41,750 nt of DNA from the NCBI RefSeq assembly GCF_036404855.1, contig NZ_DASWYS010000007.1, forward strand, positions 1 to 41,750, given 5' to 3'. This document shows positions 27,635 through 34,029 of the stretch, piece after piece (the stretch's first letter is position 1; the number at the start of each line of letters is the position of its first letter). The stretch comes from Pelomonas sp036404855. GTDB taxonomy: Bacteria; Pseudomonadota; Gammaproteobacteria; Burkholderiales; Burkholderiaceae_C. Below the pieces are notes generated by a model. It searched no databases and was not told where the DNA came from. It saw only the letters and a list, made by a program, of their open reading frames with translations. The translations under genes were made by a program, and so were the position numbers.

Positions 27635-27877
27635 CGCGTGACTCCTTCAGCGCTTTGTTGCGCTGACGCTGACAAGCAAGGCCCGTACCGCCCTTCCCAC
27701 ACCTCCGGGAAAATCGCGCCGCCAAGGCCTGCGGGCGGCCCCGACGGCGCCACGATGTAAAGAACACCGACGGGGCGCCACGGAGCCGACCGGGTCAGGG
27801 GGCGGTCGCACGGCCGCAGCCTCGCCGGTTGACACGCAGTTGGAATTAACCGACACCATGACCCTTCAGGCAAAGCT

Positions 27878-28534
27878 ATGGTGCCGCCCGCCATGCCTTC
27901 CAACGCCGCTCCCCGCCTCTGGGACATCTCCCCCGTCGTCGCGCCCGACGCGCCGATTTTTCCGGGCGATGAGCCTTACAGCCTGCGCTGGACCGCCCAG
28001 CTGTCCCCAGGCTGCCCGGTCAACCTCAGCGCCATCACGATGTCGCCCCACGTGGGCGCACACGCCGACGCGCCACTGCACTACGCCAACGACGCCCCGG
28101 CCATCGCCGAAGTGCCACTGGACACCTACCTGGGCCGCTGCCGCGTCATCCACGCGGTGGGTGCGACACCGCTGATCACCGTCGAGCATCTGCGCCACGC
28201 CGAGGCCGGCCTGCCGCCGCGGGTGCTGGTGCGCTGCTGCGAGAGGGCCGACACGGTGTGGAACCCCGCCTTCACCGCCTACGCCCCCGAGGCCATCGCC
28301 TGGCTGGCCGCCCGCGGCGTAAAGCTGATCGGCATCGACACGCCCAGCGTGGACCCCGCCGATTCCAAGGTGCTGGACAGCCACCAGCAACTGCGCCGCC
28401 TGGACCTGCGCGTGCTCGAGAACCTGGTGCTCGACGACGTGCCCGAGGGCGACTACGAACTGATCGCACTGCCACTGAAGCTGCAAGGCGCCTGCGCCTC
28501 CCCGGTGCGCGCCATCCTGAGAGAACTCCCATGA
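27878..28534 (+). CDS. kynB: Kynurenine formamidase
   Basis: Metal-dependent cyclase-family enzyme of 218 residues that hydrolyses N-formylkynurenine to kynurenine. The metal/catalytic motif is H58-x3-H62-x-D64-x3-H68 (SPHVGAHADAPLHY), LWDISP near the N-terminus and GIDTPSVDP are typical of KynB. The start may instead be the ATG at 27893, giving MPSNAAPRLWDISP; neither has a strong ribosome site. A TTGACA lies at 27829-27834, but no good -10 follows at standard spacing. The stop overlaps the kynU start (ATGA). Confidence 0.9.
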   Translation: MVPPAMPSNAAPRLWDISPVVAPDAPIFPGDEPYSLRWTAQLSPGCPVNLSAITMSPHVGAHADAPLHYANDAPAIAEVPLDTYLGRCRVIHAVGATPLITVEHLRHAEAGLPPRVLVRCCERADTVWNPAFTAYAPEAIAWLAARGVKLIGIDTPSVDPADSKVLDSHQQLRRLDLRVLENLVLDDVPEGDYELIALPLKLQGACASPVRAILRELP

Positions 28535-29787
28535 CGTCCCGAGAACAAGCCCTCGCGCTCGACGCGCGCGACCCGCTACGCCCCCTGCGAGAGCATTTCA
28601 CACTGCCGCCCGGCGTCATCTACCTGGACGGCAACTCCCTCGGCGCGCTCCCCAAGGCCACGCCCGCCCGCATCGCGCGGGCCGTGGAACAGGAATGGGG
28701 CCAGGGCCTGATCGCGAGCTGGAACAACGCCGGCTGGATCGACCTGCCGCGTCGGCTGGGTGACCGCCTGGCGCCCTGGGTGGGCGCCGGGGCCGGCGAG
28801 GTCCTGGTGGGCGACTCCACGTCGATCAACCTCTACAAGGTGCTGCACGCGGCGCTGCAGCTGCAGCCTGCGCAACGCCGTGTGGTGGTGAGCGAGCGCA
28901 GCAACTTCCCGACCGACCTCTACATCGCGCAGAGCGTCGTGAACGCCCATGGCGGCGAATTGGTGCTGGCCGATGCCCCCGAGGACATCCCTGCCCTGCT
29001 CGACGGCCGCTGCGCGGTGCTGATGCTGACGCATGTGAACTACCGCAGCGGCCGCATGCACGACATGGCCGCGCTGACGCGCGCGGCCCACGAGGCCGGC
29101 GCGCTGGCGCTTTGGGACTTGTGCCACAGCGCCGGCGCCGTGCCGGTGGACCTGCGCGGCGCCGACGCGGATTTCGCCATCGGCTGCGGCTACAAGTACC
29201 TCAACGGCGGCCCCGGCGCCCCGGCCTTCGTCTGGATGCACCCGCGCCACGCCGGCCGCGCCCATCAGCCGCTGACAGGCTGGCTGGGTCACGCGGCCCC
29301 GTTCGCGTTCACCACCGACTACCGACCCGCCGACGGCATCCAGCAGTTCCAGTGCGGCACGCCGGCGGTACTGGCGATGACGGCGCTGGAGGCCTCGTTG
29401 GACGTGTTCGACGCCGCGCAGGCGCTGGGCGGCATGGCCGCACTGCGCGCCAAGTCGCTGGCGCTGACGCAGTCCTTCATCACCGAGCTGGACACGCGCG
29501 TGCCCCAGGCCCGCGTGGCGTCGCCGCGCGAAGCAGCACTGCGCGGCTCGCAGGTGTCTTTCTCGCTGCCGGCGGAGATCGACGGTTACGCCGTGATGCA
29601 AGCGCTCATCCAGCGTGGCGTCGTGGGCGACTTCCGCGCCGGCGAGCCGGGGCTGCTGCGCTTTGGCTTCACGCCGCTCTACACCCAGCATGTGGACGTG
29701 GTCGACGCCATCAACGTCCTCGTCGACGTGCTCGCCACCCAGTCCTGGCGCGCCCCCGAGTTCCAACGCCGCAGTGCAGTGACCTGA
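28531..29787 (+). CDS. kynU: Kynureninase
   Basis: PLP enzyme of 418 residues cleaving kynurenine to anthranilate and alanine. The PLP-binding lysine is K222 in GCGYKYLNGGPGAPAF, the classic kynureninase motif; YLDGNSLG near residue 31 and DLCHSAGAVPVDL (aspartate pairing with the PLP ring) are also diagnostic. It overlaps kynB by 4 bases and its stop shares one base with the start of the dioxygenase gene (TGATG), so the three are translated together. Confidence 0.94.
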   Translation: MTSREQALALDARDPLRPLREHFTLPPGVIYLDGNSLGALPKATPARIARAVEQEWGQGLIASWNNAGWIDLPRRLGDRLAPWVGAGAGEVLVGDSTSINLYKVLHAALQLQPAQRRVVVSERSNFPTDLYIAQSVVNAHGGELVLADAPEDIPALLDGRCAVLMLTHVNYRSGRMHDMAALTRAAHEAGALALWDLCHSAGAVPVDLRGADADFAIGCGYKYLNGGPGAPAFVWMHPRHAGRAHQPLTGWLGHAAPFAFTTDYRPADGIQQFQCGTPAVLAMTALEASLDVFDAAQALGGMAALRAKSLALTQSFITELDTRVPQARVASPREAALRGSQVSFSLPAEIDGYAVMQALIQRGVVGDFRAGEPGLLRFGFTPLYTQHVDVVDAINVLVDVLATQSWRAPEFQRRSAVT

Positions 29788-30614
29788 TGACCAAGATCGA
29801 ACACCACGGCGCCCAGCTCGACTTCTCCCAGGACATGAGCTATGGCGACTACCTCCAGCTCGACGCGCTCCTGAACGCGCAGCGGCCGCTCTCGCCCGAC
29901 CACAACGAGATGCTCTTCATCGTCCAGCACCAGACCTCGGAGCTGTGGATGAAGCTGATGCTGCACGAGCTGCACGCGGCCGTCGCCAACGTGGCGGCCG
30001 ACCGGCTTCCCGAGGCCTTCAAGATGCTGGCGCGGGTCTCACGCATCATGGAACAGCTGGTACACGCCTGGGACGTCCTGGCGACGATGACGCCCCCCGA
30101 GTACAGCGCGATCCGCCCCTATCTCGCGAAAAGCAGCGGCTTCCAGAGCGCGCAGTACCGGCGCATCGAGTTCATGCTGGGCAACAAGAACCCCGCCATG
30201 CTCAAGCCGCACGAGCACCGGCCGGACCTGCTGGCCCAGGTGCAGGAGGCCTTCCAGGCGCCGTCGCTCTACGACGAGGTGCTCAAACTGATGGCCCGCC
30301 GGGGCATCTCCGTGCCGGCGGCCAACCTGGACCGCGACTGGACCCAGCCCCACGTGGCAGACGAGGGCGTGAAAGCGGCCTGGCTGACGGTATACCGCGC
30401 ACCCGAGAAGCACTGGGACCTCTATCAGATGGGCGAGGAACTGGTGGACCTGGAGGACGCCTTCCGCCTCTGGCGCTTCCGCCACGTGACGACCGTGGAG
30501 CGCGTCATCGGCTTTAAGCGCGGCACCGGCGGCACCGGCGGCGTCAGCTATCTGCGCAAGATGCTGGACGTGGTGCTGTTCCCGGAGCTGTGGGCGCTGC
30601 GCACCGAGCTTTGA
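29787..30614 (+). CDS. kynA: Tryptophan 2,3-dioxygenase
   Basis: Haem dioxygenase of 275 residues opening the indole ring of tryptophan to N-formylkynurenine. The haem-ligand His is H233 (FRHVTTVERVIG) and the active-site His is H48 (VQHQTSELW), both at the same offset from the Xanthomonas enzyme (H240, H55); the GTGGTGG loop is intact. It is the last gene of kynB-kynU-kynA, so tryptophan goes to anthranilate. The usual kynR regulator is not adjacent. An IS66 remnant begins within 10 bases of the stop, but the C-terminus (LWALRTEL) looks complete. Confidence 0.95.
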   Translation: MTKIEHHGAQLDFSQDMSYGDYLQLDALLNAQRPLSPDHNEMLFIVQHQTSELWMKLMLHELHAAVANVAADRLPEAFKMLARVSRIMEQLVHAWDVLATMTPPEYSAIRPYLAKSSGFQSAQYRRIEFMLGNKNPAMLKPHEHRPDLLAQVQEAFQAPSLYDEVLKLMARRGISVPAANLDRDWTQPHVADEGVKAAWLTVYRAPEKHWDLYQMGEELVDLEDAFRLWRFRHVTTVERVIGFKRGTGGTGGVSYLRKMLDVVLFPELWALRTEL

Positions 30615-30622
30615 GGCTGGCA

Positions 30623-30721
30623 CTCCAGCCGCTTGGCCCACACGCACCAACCGCTGCGGTCGAAGTACAGCACCTTGATCTGCGGGCCTCGCCGATTGAC
30701 GAAGGCGAACAGCGTGCTATC
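30623..30721 (-). pseudogene. IS66 TnpB (accessory protein) C-terminal fragment
   Basis: About 33 residues on the minus strand, reading STLFAFVNRRGPQIKVLYFD then RSGWCVWAKRLE, match the conserved core of IS66 TnpB proteins. The N-terminal part is missing and the reading frame runs out just before the end of the dioxygenase gene. Same strand and order as the tnpA fragment at 31325-31417, so both may derive from one IS66 copy. Confidence 0.75.
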
Positions 30722-30922
30722 CGTAAGCGCTCAGCGAAGTCATGTTGACGGCGCGACTACAACGGCGAACGGCTGCGCGGCCGGCAAGAGCCGGCAGGCA
30801 GCGCCCTTGCCAGACTACTTCTGAAGTGGCTGGCTTGCCGCGCTTTTGAAACGAATCGGGATGGGCTTGGTTGCATCGAGGGGTGATGGTCGAGTAGCTA
30901 GGCCATAGGGCTTCGCCCTCAC

Positions 30923-30956
30923 AGATCCGATCATGCGGCTTTCCCGCACTCGGCTC
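30923..30956 (-). ncRNA. Group II intron domain V
   Basis: Minus-strand hairpin of 34 nt beginning GAGCCG and ending CGGATCT, with TGCGG-GAAA-GCCGCA forming the GNRA-capped upper stem. This is the catalytic domain V pattern of bacterial class C introns, and it lies 10 bases after the RT stop as expected for that class. Confidence 0.8.
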
Positions 30957-30966
30957 TTCCCGAAGG

Positions 30967-31320
30967 TCACACACGCCATATGCGTTGCTCCACCCAAGAA
31001 CGAGTGATCCGCACGGGAGGCAGTGGGTAGCGCGCCGTCACCGTCTCGAACCAGTCCCAGCCTGCCCGCCGCGAGCGCTGGCTGCGCCGCTTCAGACAGG
31101 TAAACCATATTCGCCGCAGTGCCTGTCGGAAGCCGGCCAGGGCCCGCCAGTTGTGCGGCATACCGTAGTTCGCGCAATGGCGCCGCAGCACGCTGACATA
31201 GCAGCGGCACTGGTCGTCCAGGGAGTCGTGCACGCGACGCCACACGTCACGGCGAAGCTCGTTCAACTTGCGAGTGATGCGCTTGCTCTGCGTCTTGTGC
31301 TTCACGATGAATCGCCCATC
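30967..31320 (-). pseudogene. Group II intron reverse transcriptase/maturase, C-terminal fragment
   Basis: About 117 residues corresponding to the maturase (domain X) end of group II intron RTs. NYGMPHNWRALAGFRQALRR then LKRRSQRSRR and the final RITRSWVEQRIW are characteristic. The palm/finger RT domains, including the YADD motif, are absent; the 5' edge joins tnpA sequence at about 31320-31325. It cannot encode an active enzyme. Confidence 0.8.
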
Positions 31321-31324
31321 CCGT

Positions 31325-31417
31325 GGCCACCGACGCGCCAGGCTCGCTGCATTCGGCCAGCACCTGCGCCTTCTTCAACTCGCTGTATCGCCGCCGTGTC
31401 TTCTTGTCGCCTGTCAT
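31325..31417 (-). pseudogene. IS66 TnpA N-terminal fragment
   Basis: Minus-strand start ATG at 31417 gives MTGDKKTRRRYSELKKAQVL and then AECSEPGASVA, which matches the N-terminus of IS66 TnpA helix-turn-helix proteins. It is cut at the junction with the intron remnant. It lies 116 bases inside the left terminal repeat, as in intact IS66 elements. Confidence 0.7.
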
Positions 31418-31503
31418 GCGTCCACCTACGTTACGTGGACAGCATCCTTGTCGCAGGCGACTGCCGGTTCAAGATGACTTTGCCGGACGGATACGCATCA
31501 GCC

Positions 31504-31533
31504 CCGTTCAAGACGGAATGGCTGGACGCTTAC
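31504..31533 (-). repeat. IS66 left terminal inverted repeat
   Basis: Minus strand begins GTAAGC, then 11 variable bases, then CCGTCTTGA. The same two blocks with the same spacing occur in the repeat at 31947-31976, in the opposite orientation, as expected for the two ends of related IS66 elements. Confidence 0.7.
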
Positions 31534-31946
31534 GCAGCAGACGCTGCTAGCATCAGCCAACTCCGGGCGGGCGACCGTGTGCTCTTCGGTGGCCTAGGGG
31601 CCACACGCACACTCGCTGGGCGTGAAGGCCCAGCGTCTGCCGTCGTCGCCCCTGTTCGCTGTCGCGCCCAGTGGCTCAGGAGCGCCGCTGCCTGCTCGCC
31701 CCCCCCGCCTTCGTCGGCGCGTCGCGCAGGAAGCCACCCCAGCTGTCGGGCGCCTGTGCAACGTGCCGTCGCGCTGGCTCTACGCTGGACGCTTCGCCGC
31801 CATCCCGGGTGGCTTCCTGCGCTTCGTCAGCGGCGGGCTTCGGTCAGCTTCGCTGACCTGCACCCCAACCTCGTTCTTCGCGTGGGCGCGGACCGGCGCT
31901 TGGACCGCGCCTGAACAAGGTCGGCCCCCCGCAGCGCTGCGGCAAC
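31534..31946. other. 413-bp hairpin-rich segment between two IS66 ends
   Basis: No gene seen. The segment contains several perfect or near-perfect hairpins: GTGGCC-TAGG-GGCCAC (31589-31604, extended by GTGTGC/GCACAC), CGCTGGGC/GCCCAGCG (31614-31635), GGTCAGC-TTC-GCTGACC (31842-31858), GGCGCGG/CCGCGCC (31885-31911) and the palindrome CCGCAGCGCTGCGG (31929-31942). Its origin is unknown. Confidence 0.5.
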
Positions 31947-31976
31947 GTAAGCAGACGGTGAACCCGTCTTGACGTT
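31947..31976 (+). repeat. IS66 right terminal inverted repeat
   Basis: Begins GTAAGC, with CCGTCTTGA 12 bases on, the same pattern and spacing as the left end at 31533. It lies 11 bases beyond the tnpC stop, so it marks the right end of the second IS66 remnant. It can also fold (GACGG/CCGTC, AACGT/ACGTT 31944-31976). Confidence 0.7.
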
Positions 31977-31987
31977 AGCAGTGCGGG

Positions 31988-33040
31988 TCAGTTCTGGGCG
32001 GATGCCGCGATCCAGCGATGCGGCAGGAGCTCGCCGATCCGGCTGGCCGGCTGCAATGGCAGACGCTCCAGCACGTCACGGAGGTAGGCGTAGGGGTCAT
32101 GCCCATTGATGCGCGCCGAGTGAAGCAGGCTCATGATGGCCGCGGCCCGCTTGCCGGCGCGCAGGCTGCCGGCGAAGAGCCAATTGGACCTTCCGAGCGC
32201 AATCGGTCGGATCTGGTTTTCTACCCAGTTGTTGTCGATCGGTAGTCGCCCGTCGCCCAGGTAGCGCGTGAGCGCTTCCCAGCGTCGTCGGCTGTAGTCG
32301 AGGGCCTTGGCGGTCGCAGAGCCATCCGGCACCTTCTGTCGGTGCTCGTCGAGCCACTGCTTGAGTGCATCGGCGACGGGCTTGGCTCTCTCAAGTCGCA
32401 GGGCTCGTCGCTCCTCTGTGCGCAGGTCTGCGGCGTCGCGCTCGACGTCGTACAGCGCCTGGAAGAACTTCAACGCCTGCTCGCCCACCTTGCTCTGGTT
32501 GTTGACCCAGAGCTCGTGGAACTTGCGTCGGGCGTGGGCCATGCAGCCCACTTCAGTCACGCCCAGGTCGAAGCACTGTTTGTACCCACTGAAGTCGTCG
32601 ACGACCAGGCTGCCCTTCCAGCTGGCATCGGTGCCGAGCTGCAGGAAGTCCCGTGCGTTCTGGCCACCGCGGGTCTCCGCGAAGTTGAAGACCACCGCTC
32701 TGATGTCATGGAAGTGCGTCGTGCACCAGCTCCACATGTAGGCCCGGTGCGTCTTGCCCTTGCCGGGCTTAAGCATCGGCACCGGTGTTTCGTCGGCATG
32801 CAGCACCGGCGCCTTCATCAGCTCCGCGGTCAGCGCGTCCACGAGCGGCTGCAGCTGCACGCCGCACTCGCCAACCCACTGCGCGAGGGTTGAGCGTGCG
32901 ATGGCATGGCCCGCGCGCTCGAAGATGGCTTCCTGACGGTACAGCGGCAGGTGGTCGAGGTATTTGGCCACCAGCACTTGGGCGAGCAGCCGAGTGGTCG
33001 GGATGCCCTTGTCGACCCAGCGGGCAGCTACGACAAGGAC
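31988..33040 (-). pseudogene. IS66 transposase TnpC, N-terminally truncated
   Basis: About 350 residues remain of a protein normally around 500-540. The homologous part begins at ARWVDKGIPTTRLLAQVLVA, and the DDE-type catalytic core follows: HADETPVPML, VVDDFSGYK, CMAHARRKFHEL and IDNNWVENQIRPIALGR. The C-terminal IS66 tail is also there. The N-terminal zinc-finger/leucine-rich region is missing, so it is probably inactive even if translated. The upstream edge coincides with the stop of the small membrane ORF, so the element or a deletion ended exactly there. Confidence 0.8.
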
Positions 33041-33210
33041 TACAGCCCCCAAATCGCCTCGAAGAGATTACGAATCCACTCACCAAAAGCAAGGCGCTTG
33101 GACTCGCCTCTTCTCAGACGATGCATCAACAGCCACGTTGCGTACAGTGCAATCGCAAGGACGGCCACCACGCTCACGACAAAGACGACGACTTGAGCGG
33201 CAACCGACAT
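33040..33210 (-). CDS. 56-residue single-span membrane protein, candidate Rhs immunity protein
   Basis: A small gene read from ATG at 33210 to TAG at 33040. The start overlaps the stop of the orphan Rhs tip (TGATG), so it is translationally coupled. The N-terminal half is one strongly hydrophobic span (about residues 5-29, VVVFVVSVVAVLAIALYATW), followed by a basic patch (HRLRRGESKR) and an amphipathic tail ending EAIWGL. Position directly after a toxin-tip gene is that of an immunity gene. A membrane immunity protein would fit a toxin acting at the inner membrane. No family is recognised. The IS66 remnant abuts its stop. Confidence 0.6.
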   Translation of the reverse strand: MSVAAQVVVFVVSVVAVLAIALYATWLLMHRLRRGESKRLAFGEWIRNLFEAIWGL

Positions 33211-33704
33211 CAGAAGTAGCCCGCTTCCTTGATGAACTGCCAGACACCCCGACTCTGTATGTAGTCAATCGGGCCTTTGAACTCCCCAGGGTCGTCGTAG
33301 TGCGTGCCGCCAGGAAGCACGCCCATGAGGTTCTTCCAGGACGCGTCTGACATTTTTTCGCACATTGCTTCGCCCCACTGCTGCCGCGCGCGATTCCAAG
33401 CCGCCGAAGCCGCCTTCAGGTTCCACGTTCCCCAAGCTGCCAGGGCCACAGGCGGCAGGGCTCCGACTCCGGTGGCTGCGGCTGGTGAAAGGCCTGCGGC
33501 AATTGCAAGCTTCACGCCTCCCGACCCTGCGGAGAAGCCAGCTATCGCAGCGTTGCCCAGTGCGGACACCCCTTTGACAACATTGAACAACCCAGCCGGG
33601 TCAACATAGCTCAGCGGATTCCCACCCACATATGCGTAGGTGTTGACGCCACCCGCTAGCCCGATAGGGTCAGATTGGGTGTACGTCCGTTCATGTAGCG
33701 GCAC
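33210..33704 (-). CDS. Orphan Rhs C-terminal tip (displaced toxin module)
   Basis: A 164-residue frame that begins almost at the Rhs core boundary: QSDPIGLAGGVNTYAYVGGN then PLSYVDPAGL repeats the junction of the full Rhs protein upstream. After it comes a new tip: a hydrophobic Ala/Gly-rich stretch (SALGNAAIAGFSAG to PPVALAAWGTWN) and a C-terminal part with KNLMGVLPGGTHYDDPGEF and a GYF end. There is no Rhs core, signal or good ribosome site; the GTG at 33704 overlaps the preceding immunity gene. Such orphan tips are spare toxin modules that can be swapped onto the main gene by recombination. Toxic activity is not known; the hydrophobic segment allows a membrane-active toxin. Confidence 0.65.
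   Translation of the reverse strand: MPLHERTYTQSDPIGLAGGVNTYAYVGGNPLSYVDPAGLFNVVKGVSALGNAAIAGFSAGSGGVKLAIAAGLSPAAATGVGALPPVALAAWGTWNLKAASAAWNRARQQWGEAMCEKMSDASWKNLMGVLPGGTHYDDPGEFKGPIDYIQSRGVWQFIKEAGYF
33592..33681 (-). repeat. Rhs junction repeat, copy 2 (orphan tip)
   Basis: Ninety bases that align without gaps to 34411-34500 at roughly three quarters identity by eye, including an unbroken match through CACATATGCGTAGGTGTT. They encode the conserved PIGLAGG-NTYAYV-GNPLSYVDP-GL core end. Direct repeats of this kind let the two tips exchange by homologous recombination. Confidence 0.7.
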
Positions 33705-34029
33705 GACGAGAATTCAAAAAGAGAGTTGCAGCCAGCACATCCAACTCTGCATCAAAGTTCGCAGCCTTGCGTATGTACTGACGAACGTCTTCACCCAGCA
33801 TTGGGTCGGGGTCACAAGCCGCTAACCGAATCAGATTTTCGACTTGCTCCCTTGTCGGATTGCGTTTAAGCCACCAATGGAAAGCGCCGTTCCTGTCATG
33901 TTCTGACCCGTTTTCGTGGCCAGGCTGATATCCCGAAACCTGCCAACGGTACAAATCGTCAGGATACATGCCTAGCGATTCCCATTCGGGAGGAAAATGC
34001 ATCAAGGTGAGAAAATCTGACTTGGTCAT
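33691..34029 (-). CDS. Candidate immunity protein for the Rhs tip (112 residues)
   Basis: A 112-residue soluble acidic protein without signal or membrane span. Its ATG at 34029 overlaps the Rhs stop (ATGA), as immunity genes of polymorphic toxins usually do. It begins MTKSDFLTLMHFPPEWESLG and contains FHWWLKRNPTREQVENLIRL, a stretch that looks helical. Base composition is lower in GC than the housekeeping neighbours, in keeping with horizontal acquisition. No family is recognised; function is inferred from position only. The 3' end overlaps the start of the orphan tip. Confidence 0.6.
   Translation of the reverse strand: MTKSDFLTLMHFPPEWESLGMYPDDLYRWQVSGYQPGHENGSEHDRNGAFHWWLKRNPTREQVENLIRLAACDPDPMLGEDVRQYIRKAANFDAELDVLAATLFLNSRRAAT

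Larger units (their letters stand above)
30615..30966. other. Gene-free stretch with IS66 and intron remnants
   Basis: Contains a tnpB fragment (30623-30721), a stretch of unclear origin (30722-30888), and the 3' end of a group IIC intron (30889-30966). GGCTGG-CACT-CCAGCC (30615-30630) directly after the dioxygenase stop can form a 6-bp hairpin without a T-run. Confidence 0.6.
30889..31320 (-). mobile_element. Group IIC intron, 3' part only
   Basis: Holds the C-terminal coding part of the intron reverse transcriptase/maturase, an intact 34-nt domain V (30923-30956) and a domain VI-like tail ending CTACTCGAC at about 30889. The 5' ribozyme domains and most of the RT are missing, so the intron cannot splice or move on its own. 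Confidence 0.75.
30615..31533 (-). mobile_element. Truncated IS66-family element carrying a group IIC intron remnant
   Basis: The left terminal repeat starts at 31533 (minus strand GTAAGC, then CCGTCTTGA 12 bases on). tnpA starts at 31417 but breaks at about 31325, where intron reverse-transcriptase sequence begins; after the intron end (about 30889) a tnpB fragment follows, and tnpC and the right end are gone. The order tnpA, intron, tnpB on one strand suggests an intron insertion into IS66 followed by deletions. Boundaries on the dioxygenase side are approximate. Confidence 0.6.
31947..33040 (-). mobile_element. Second IS66-family remnant (right part)
   Basis: Contains the right terminal repeat and the C-terminal two thirds of TnpC, and stops abruptly at 33026-33040, where Rhs-island sequence begins. 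tnpA, tnpB, the first part of tnpC and the left end are missing. Confidence 0.75.

Noticed and set aside
27829..27858. TTGACA as -35 box of the kynB promoter
   Set aside because: No reasonable -10 hexamer at 16-18 bases; noted in the kynB entry but not listed as a promoter.
10250..30614. Functional link between the tryptophan halogenase-like gene and the tryptophan-degrading operon
   Set aside because: They are about 16 kb apart with many unrelated genes between, and the halogenase-like gene has a sugar-uptake context.
30615..30630. GGCTGG-CACT-CCAGCC hairpin as terminator of the kynurenine operon
   Set aside because: Only 6 bp, no T-run, and it overlaps the IS66 TnpB-derived sequence, so it need not have evolved as a terminator.
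31941..31980. attC-like integron site (stem AACGT/GACGG...CCGTC/ACGTT)
   Set aside because: The outer bases do not fit RYYYAAC/GTTRRRY, and the sequence is better explained as the IS66 right terminal repeat, which matches the left end at 31533.
33210..33704. Reading the orphan tip as a truncated leftover of a second full Rhs gene
   Set aside because: Upstream of the junction the sequence is the immunity candidate, not Rhs core, and the tip is followed by its own coupled small gene, so an orphan module fits better than a broken gene; a decayed copy cannot be fully excluded.
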